From Saccharothrix saharensis (GTDB lineage: Bacteria > Actinomycetota > Actinomycetes > Mycobacteriales > Pseudonocardiaceae): DNA of 64,000 nucleotides. The position numbers and the translations under genes were made by a program. Shown here in pieces: positions 60,069 through 64,000 of the stretch (position 1 is its first letter; the number at the start of each line of letters is the position of its first letter). The stretch is from contig NZ_VFPP01000001.1 of NCBI RefSeq assembly GCF_006716745.1, forward strand, positions 4,774,001 through 4,838,000. The letters run 5' to 3'. Under the pieces are notes generated by a model. It had not been told where the DNA came from. It searched no databases and worked only from the letters and a program-made list of their open reading frames with translations.

Positions 60069-60788
60069 CTACAGCTCGACGACCAGCCCGCGCACGGCGA
60101 CCTCCGACGGGTGCCCCGCCGCCTCGAGGTGCTCGGCGGGGTCGACGCCCGGCCACAGGTGGGTGAGCAGCAGCCGGCCCACGCCGGCCCGGTGGGCGTT
60201 CGCGCCCGCCTGCTCGGCCGTCGACAGGTACGGCGCGTTGTCCGCCGGCAGCACGTGCCGCGCGAACGTCGCCTCCGCCACGAACACGTCCGCGTCCCGC
60301 GCCAGGTCCACCAGCGCCGGGCTCGGCCCGGTGTCACCCGTGTAGGCGATGACCCGGCCGCCGGCCGTCAGCCGCAGGCCCGCGTTGGGCACGAAGTGCG
60401 GCAGGTCCCAGGTGTCCACCCGGAACGGCCCGACCTCGAACGACCGCTCCACCACGTGCACCACGCACGCGTGGTCGACCCGCACCTGGTCCAGCGCCAG
60501 CACGCGGTCCAGCGCGCCCTCCGGCGCGTGCACCGGGAGCACCGGGACCGAAGGCCCGAGCGCGCGGGCCCGAAGCAACGGGTTGAGGTCCGCGCAGTGG
60601 TCCGGGTGCCCGTGGCTGACGAGCACCGCGTCCACCGCCGCCGCGGGCACCAGCGCCTGCATCGCCGGGAACGTCGCGTAACCCGGGTCGACCAGCAGCG
60701 TGAACCCGTCGTGTTCCACGAGGTAACCGCCGCACGCCTGGTCGGCGGTCGGCCAGGCGCCGACGCCGCCCAGGACGGTCAGCCGCAC
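60069..60788 (-). CDS. metallo-beta-lactamase-fold hydrolase
   Basis: The protein has 239 residues. Metal motifs are SHGHPDHCADL (His-x-His-x-Asp-His), a His in WDLPHFVPNAG, and an Asp in AYTGDTGPSP, plus a terminal His in LLLTHLWPGVDP. The layout matches small RNase Z-like hydrolases conserved beside the rhomboid gene in actinobacteria. The substrate is unknown; phosphodiester bonds are typical for this subgroup. It shares direction with the rhomboid gene, two bases downstream of it. Confidence 0.85.
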   Translation of the reverse strand: MRLTVLGGVGAWPTADQACGGYLVEHDGFTLLVDPGYATFPAMQALVPAAAVDAVLVSHGHPDHCADLNPLLRARALGPSVPVLPVHAPEGALDRVLALDQVRVDHACVVHVVERSFEVGPFRVDTWDLPHFVPNAGLRLTAGGRVIAYTGDTGPSPALVDLARDADVFVAEATFARHVLPADNAPYLSTAEQAGANAHRAGVGRLLLTHLWPGVDPAEHLEAAGHPSEVAVRGLVVEL

Positions 60789-60790
60789 CG

Positions 60791-61675
60791 TCAGACCAGC
60801 TGACCGGTCCGCACGACCGCGAGCACCACCAGCAGCACGACCGCCGCCACGACGGCCGCCACCTGCCAGTTGTTCCGCTTCGCGGCGGGCGCGTAGACCA
60901 GCCCGGCGGTCAGCGCCGCGCCGACCACCAGCCCGCCGATGTGCCCGAGCAGCGAGATGCCCGGCAGCGTGAAGCTGAGCACGACGTTCAACCCGATCAC
61001 GCCCAGCGCGGGCCCCGGGTTGAGCTTGAGCCGCAGCACGGCCACCAGCATCGCGCCCATCAGGCCGTACACCGCGCCGGACGCACCGGCGACCACCGTG
61101 AACACGCCGCCGAACAGGTACACCGCGATGCCGCCGCCGAGCAGCGACACCCCGTACACCGCGGAGAACCGCAGCTTGCCGAACACCGGTTCCAGGTCAC
61201 GGCCGAGCACGTACAGCGCGATCATGTTCAACGCCAGGTGCAGCGGCCCGAAGTGCAGGAACCCGGACGTCAGCAGCCGCCACCACTCGCCGTTCGCGGC
61301 GACCGCGGGCGTGTACATGACCAGGTGCTCGAACAGCGCCGACCGCTGGTTGGCCGAGGCGCTGCCCGCCTGGACCGCGGTGACGGCGAACAGCAGCACG
61401 TTCACCGCGATCAGCACCGGCGTGACGACCATGCGCCGGGAGAACTCCGCACCGACGAACGTGCGCGGCCGCCGCACGGTGGCGCGCGCCTCGTTCACGC
61501 AGTCGACGCACTGGTAGCCGACCGACGCCTCGCGGAGGCAGTCCGGGCACGACGGCCGGTCGCAGCGGACGCACCGCAGCCCGGTGGGCCGATCGGGGTG
61601 GCGCACGCAGGCCGGCAGGCCTTGCTGCGCCCCGACCGGCTCACCGGGCGGCGGGGAGATCGGCGAGTCGGCCAC
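60791..61675 (-). CDS. rhomboid-family intramembrane serine protease with N-terminal zinc finger
   Basis: The protein has 294 residues. The N-terminal B-box-like finger has four Cys-x-x-Cys or Cys-His pairs (CVRHPDRPTGLRCVRC, CPDCLREA, CVDCVNEA). Six or seven helices follow. The catalytic Ser is in VVAGASGAVYGLMGAM and the His in LLGHIGGLVVGA. The helix-2 Asn/His box is GPLHLALNMIALYVLG. It cleaves other membrane proteins; its targets are unknown. It immediately follows ppiA on the strand. Confidence 0.93.
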   Translation of the reverse strand: MADSPISPPPGEPVGAQQGLPACVRHPDRPTGLRCVRCDRPSCPDCLREASVGYQCVDCVNEARATVRRPRTFVGAEFSRRMVVTPVLIAVNVLLFAVTAVQAGSASANQRSALFEHLVMYTPAVAANGEWWRLLTSGFLHFGPLHLALNMIALYVLGRDLEPVFGKLRFSAVYGVSLLGGGIAVYLFGGVFTVVAGASGAVYGLMGAMLVAVLRLKLNPGPALGVIGLNVVLSFTLPGISLLGHIGGLVVGAALTAGLVYAPAAKRNNWQVAAVVAAVVLLVVLAVVRTGQLV

Positions 61676-62224
61676 TCAGGCCCGCTCGACCGAGACCTTC
61701 TCGATCACCACGTCGGTGACCGGGCGGTCGCCCGAACCGGTCGGCGTGCGACCGATCGCGTCCACCACGTTGCGCGAGTCCTGGTCCGCGACCTCGCCGA
61801 AGATCGTGTGCTTGAAGTTCAGCCACGTGGTCGGCGCGACCGTGATGAAGAACTGGGAGCCGTTGGTGTTGGGCCCGGCGTTCGCCATCGCCAGCAGGTA
61901 GGGCTTGTTGAACTGCAGCTCCGGGTGGAACTCGTCGCCGAACTTGTAGCCCGGACCACCGCGACCGGTGCCGGTTGGGTCACCGCCCTGGAGCATGAAG
62001 CCCGCGATCACCCGGTGGAAGATCGCACCGTCGTAGAACGGACCGGACGGCTCGCCCTTCGCGTTGGGCTCGGTGTAGCTCTTCGTGCCCTCGGCCAGGC
62101 CGACGAAGTTGGCCACCGTCTTGGGGGCGTGGTCGGGGAAGAGGTTGATGCGGATGTCGCCCTGCGAGGTGTGCAGGGTCGCCGTCACCTTGGTCCCGAC
62201 GAACGATTCGTTGCTGTCTGCCAC
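61676..62224 (-). CDS. ppiA: cyclophilin-type peptidyl-prolyl isomerase
   Basis: The 182-residue enzyme catalyses proline isomerisation. Cyclophilin motifs are GDIRINLFPDHAPKTVANFV, FHRVIAGFMLQGGDPTGTG, MANAGPNTNGSQFFIT and HTIFGEV. The GTG start gives VADSNESFVGTKVTATLHT, which matches the mycobacterial PpiA start; an ATG three codons upstream is also open. It lacks a signal peptide and is probably cytoplasmic. Confidence 0.94.
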   Translation of the reverse strand: MADSNESFVGTKVTATLHTSQGDIRINLFPDHAPKTVANFVGLAEGTKSYTEPNAKGEPSGPFYDGAIFHRVIAGFMLQGGDPTGTGRGGPGYKFGDEFHPELQFNKPYLLAMANAGPNTNGSQFFITVAPTTWLNFKHTIFGEVADQDSRNVVDAIGRTPTGSGDRPVTDVVIEKVSVERA

Positions 62225-62319
62225 GCACCCCATCGTGCCATCACCGGGCGACGTGGTTGGGGAAGGGGCACGATGGGTATTGCCTGGACGTGACTGACCG
62301 ACAGCTTCTGGAGCGAGAT

Positions 62320-62928
62320 ATGGATGAGGTAGACGCCATGACCCGGGCCGGGGAGTCGGTCGGCAAGGCGGTGCGGACCGTGCGCCGCAACGCCGTCCGC
62401 GCTGGTCACGTCGGCGCGGACGCGGCTGTTCAACTCGCGCAGCGCGCCGAGGGCAAGCTCGCCGAGCGCGGTGTGACCAAGGACTACGTCCGGAGTGTCG
62501 TCGCCGACAAGGCGGGCGTGCTGGTGGAGAAGGCCGAGGCGTACGAGAAGTCCACCCGGCGCGGTCGCAAGGAGCTCGCGAAGAAGGCGAAGGGCGTCCG
62601 CAAGGACGTGGCGAAGGCCGCCGAGCGGGCCCGCAGGGAGGCCAAGGTGCGCGCGAAGGACGTGCGCAAGGCCGCGAAGCAGGCGCGCAAGGAGCTGGCC
62701 GCGGCCAAGCACCCCCAGCGCCGCCGTTGGCCGTGGGTCCTGGGTGTGTTCGCCGCCGCCGCGGTGGCGGGGTACCTCGCGCTGACCAAGCGGCCGCAGG
62801 AGGTGCGCTTGGCGGAGGAGGACGTGGACATCACGTCCGACACCACCACGACCCCCGCCGCCGCCGAGTCCGTGCGCCCGCACGCGGCCCGCAACGGGCA
62901 GGTCTCCGACCAGCACAGCCGCAGCTGA
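62320..62928 (+). CDS. Lys/Arg/Ala-rich coiled helix protein with one membrane segment
   Basis: The protein has 202 residues from the ATG six bases after GGAG (MDEVDAMTRAGESVG). A long basic helix (about 12-145) carries short repeats of A-K-K-A, RKDVAKAAERARREAK and RAKDVRKAAKQARKE, as in histone-like or apolipoprotein-like helices. A membrane segment (about 155-172, WPWVLGVFAAAAVAGYLAL) is followed by an acidic tail. It may tether DNA or lipids to the membrane. No family is certain. It is divergent from ppiA. Confidence 0.7.
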   Translation: MDEVDAMTRAGESVGKAVRTVRRNAVRAGHVGADAAVQLAQRAEGKLAERGVTKDYVRSVVADKAGVLVEKAEAYEKSTRRGRKELAKKAKGVRKDVAKAAERARREAKVRAKDVRKAAKQARKELAAAKHPQRRRWPWVLGVFAAAAVAGYLALTKRPQEVRLAEEDVDITSDTTTTPAAAESVRPHAARNGQVSDQHSRS

Positions 62929-62938
62929 CCGCAGGTAC

Positions 62939-62973
62939 CTCCGCGCCCGTCCCGGCCCGGGACGGGCGCGGAG
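62939..62973. terminator. 16-bp perfect hairpin between convergent genes
   Basis: CTCCGCGCCCGTCCCG and CGGGACGGGCGCGGAG are exact inverted copies around a three-base loop. It starts ten bases after the stop of the plus-strand gene and ends ten before the stop of the DUF2020 gene, so it can end both. Confidence 0.85.
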
Positions 62974-62983
62974 TCGTGCCCGC

Positions 62984-63538
62984 TCACAGCCCGAGGTTGC
63001 CGACCACGGTCTCGGCGATCCGGCGCGCCTTGATCGTCTGCTTCTGGTTGCTGGTCACGACCACCGCGCGGCCACCCTTGGCCACGGCGTAGACCGCGCC
63101 CGTGTCGGTGGTCAGCGAGCCGCCGGCCCACCCCGCGGGCGCCGACGCCGGGCTGGAGTCGGCGACCGGCGCGGCACGGTCGACCACCGCTTCCGCGGTC
63201 GCGGGCTCACCCTCGAACACCCACACGGACAGCTGCACGTCCGTGGCGTTCGCGTAGAAGAAACAGGCCGGTCGTGACGGGTCGGCGGAAAGCCGAACCT
63301 TCCTCACCAACTGTCCGTTCGCCTCTTGCACGACGGAAGAGGCCAGGTAGGGGCACTGGCCGTCGGCGGCCGGCTCCGGCACGGGAGGCGGCCCGGCGGG
63401 CGCGGTCGTGGTCGTCTTCGCCACTGCGCTGGTCGTGGTCCCGGCGGTGGGGGCCGAGGAGGGTTCGGCGGTGGCGCAGGCAGCCAGCGCGCCGAGGACC
63501 AGCAGGGAGGGCAGGGCGGTCAGCAGCACTCGGTTCAT
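62984..63538 (-). CDS. DUF2020 lipoprotein
   Basis: The protein has 184 residues. A lipoprotein signal (MNRVLLTALPSLLVLGALAAC) ends with the lipobox Cys near residue 21. A Thr/Pro linker precedes the DUF2020 domain, with CPYLASSVV, ACFFYANATDVQLSV and PAGWAGGSL. The family is actinobacterial and of unknown function, at the outer face of the membrane. Its ATG lies 126 bases from the divergent DoxX gene. Confidence 0.9.
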   Translation of the reverse strand: MNRVLLTALPSLLVLGALAACATAEPSSAPTAGTTTSAVAKTTTTAPAGPPPVPEPAADGQCPYLASSVVQEANGQLVRKVRLSADPSRPACFFYANATDVQLSVWVFEGEPATAEAVVDRAAPVADSSPASAPAGWAGGSLTTDTGAVYAVAKGGRAVVVTSNQKQTIKARRIAETVVGNLGL

Positions 63539-63664
63539 AGGGGCGCCAGTCAATCAGATGGCCGACAGCCAATCGACACGGTGACCACCTAGGCACGCAC
63601 GGTCAACCGCATTAGGGTGTCCTTACCCTGCCGGCCGCCCCTGCAATGTGAGGACTGAGTCAAG

Positions 63665-64000
63665 ATGAACATCTTTGACCGCGGCCGCGAGCAAGCCATC
63701 GCTGTGTTCCGGATTGTCGTCGGCGTGTTGTTCATGTGCCACGGCGCGCAGAAGCTGTTCGGCGTGCTGGGCTCCAAGGGTGCCGTGTCGATCACCGACT
63801 GGCCGTCCGGCCCAGCCGGTCTGATCGAGTTCGTCGGTGGCGCGTTGATCGTCATCGGCCTCGGCACCCGGATCGCCGCGCTGATCTCGTCCGGTGCGAT
63901 GGCCTACGCGTACTTCGTGGTGCACCAGCACGCCGGGCTCCTGCCCATCCAGAACAAGGGCGAGCTGGCCGCCGTGTACGCGTGGGTGTTCCTGCTGCTG
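63665..64000 (+). CDS. DoxX-family membrane protein, 5-prime part
   Basis: The frame starts at ATG and runs off the right edge; 112 residues are visible. Three or four helices are seen: AVFRIVVGVLFMCHGAQKLFG, FVGGALIVIGLGTRI and AALISSGAMAYAYFVVH. The RIVVGVLFMCHGAQKLFG block is typical of DoxX. Such proteins are linked to redox or thiosulfate oxidation functions, but the role here is unknown. The normal length is about 130-170 residues, so the end is missing. Confidence 0.88.
   Translation, partial: MNIFDRGREQAIAVFRIVVGVLFMCHGAQKLFGVLGSKGAVSITDWPSGPAGLIEFVGGALIVIGLGTRIAALISSGAMAYAYFVVHQHAGLLPIQNKGELAAVYAWVFLLL

Overview
The window is a high-GC actinobacterial chromosome segment. Strong GC bias at third codon positions, many GTG starts, the block fhaA-fhaB-pstP-rodA-pbpA-pknA-pknB, CrgA, a class E sortase, DUF397 proteins with a DUF5753-type regulator, and an IdeR/DtxR iron box all point to the order Pseudonocardiales (an Actinosynnema, Saccharothrix or Lentzea-like organism is my best guess; the genus cannot be fixed from the sequence alone). 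There is no sign of prophage, transposon or CRISPR; this is chromosomal core plus lineage-specific material.

Positions 1-6.3 kb hold the tail of a LytS-like kinase, an Fpg/Nei DNA glycosylase, a membrane-anchored ECF sigma factor with a built-in zinc-finger domain, tRNA-Gly(GCC), OsmC and two low-complexity surface proteins. Positions 6.3-11.4 kb form the most unusual locus. It has a one-pass membrane protein, two tandem acyltransferase-3-like membrane proteins (the first lacks the conserved His) and two paralogous one-pass proteins. The paralogs' cytoplasmic tails carry Thr-x-x-Val motifs of the kind FHA domains read. Positions 11.4-16.3 kb are a cell-surface glycan set: a two-domain glycosyltransferase, a polysaccharide pyruvyl transferase and an AlgJ/AlgX-type SGNH protein.

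Positions 16.6-36.6 kb are mixed accessory genes. They include a NarL-type two-component system, a tandem DUF397/XRE module, gamma-glutamyltransferase, UDP-glucose dehydrogenase, an SDR whose ribosome site lies in a perfect hairpin, and a TM0106-family nuclease. A BCCT betaine carrier, a copper operon (membrane protein, YcnI, CopC, CopD) and an NsdA-like TPR regulator follow. Positions 36.8-45 kb carry an SDR, an MFS carrier coupled to a GH1 beta-glucosidase with a divergent TetR, and a divergent pair of a PLP racemase-like enzyme and an aldonolactone oxidase around a palindrome.

Positions 45-62 kb are the conserved growth and division block. tRNA-Leu(CAG) is followed by the FHA/phosphatase/RodA/PbpA/PknA/PknB operon, TrpG, an iron-box-controlled FprA, a class E sortase with a 52-residue partner, CrgA, a PH-like membrane protein, a metallo-beta-lactamase-fold hydrolase, a rhomboid protease and cyclophilin PpiA. 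Ser/Thr phosphorylation (PknA/PknB), its reversal (PstP) and its readers (FhaA/FhaB) are encoded beside the wall polymerase RodA and transpeptidase PbpA that they are known to coordinate in relatives. The right edge has a basic-helix membrane protein, a DUF2020 lipoprotein and the start of a DoxX protein.
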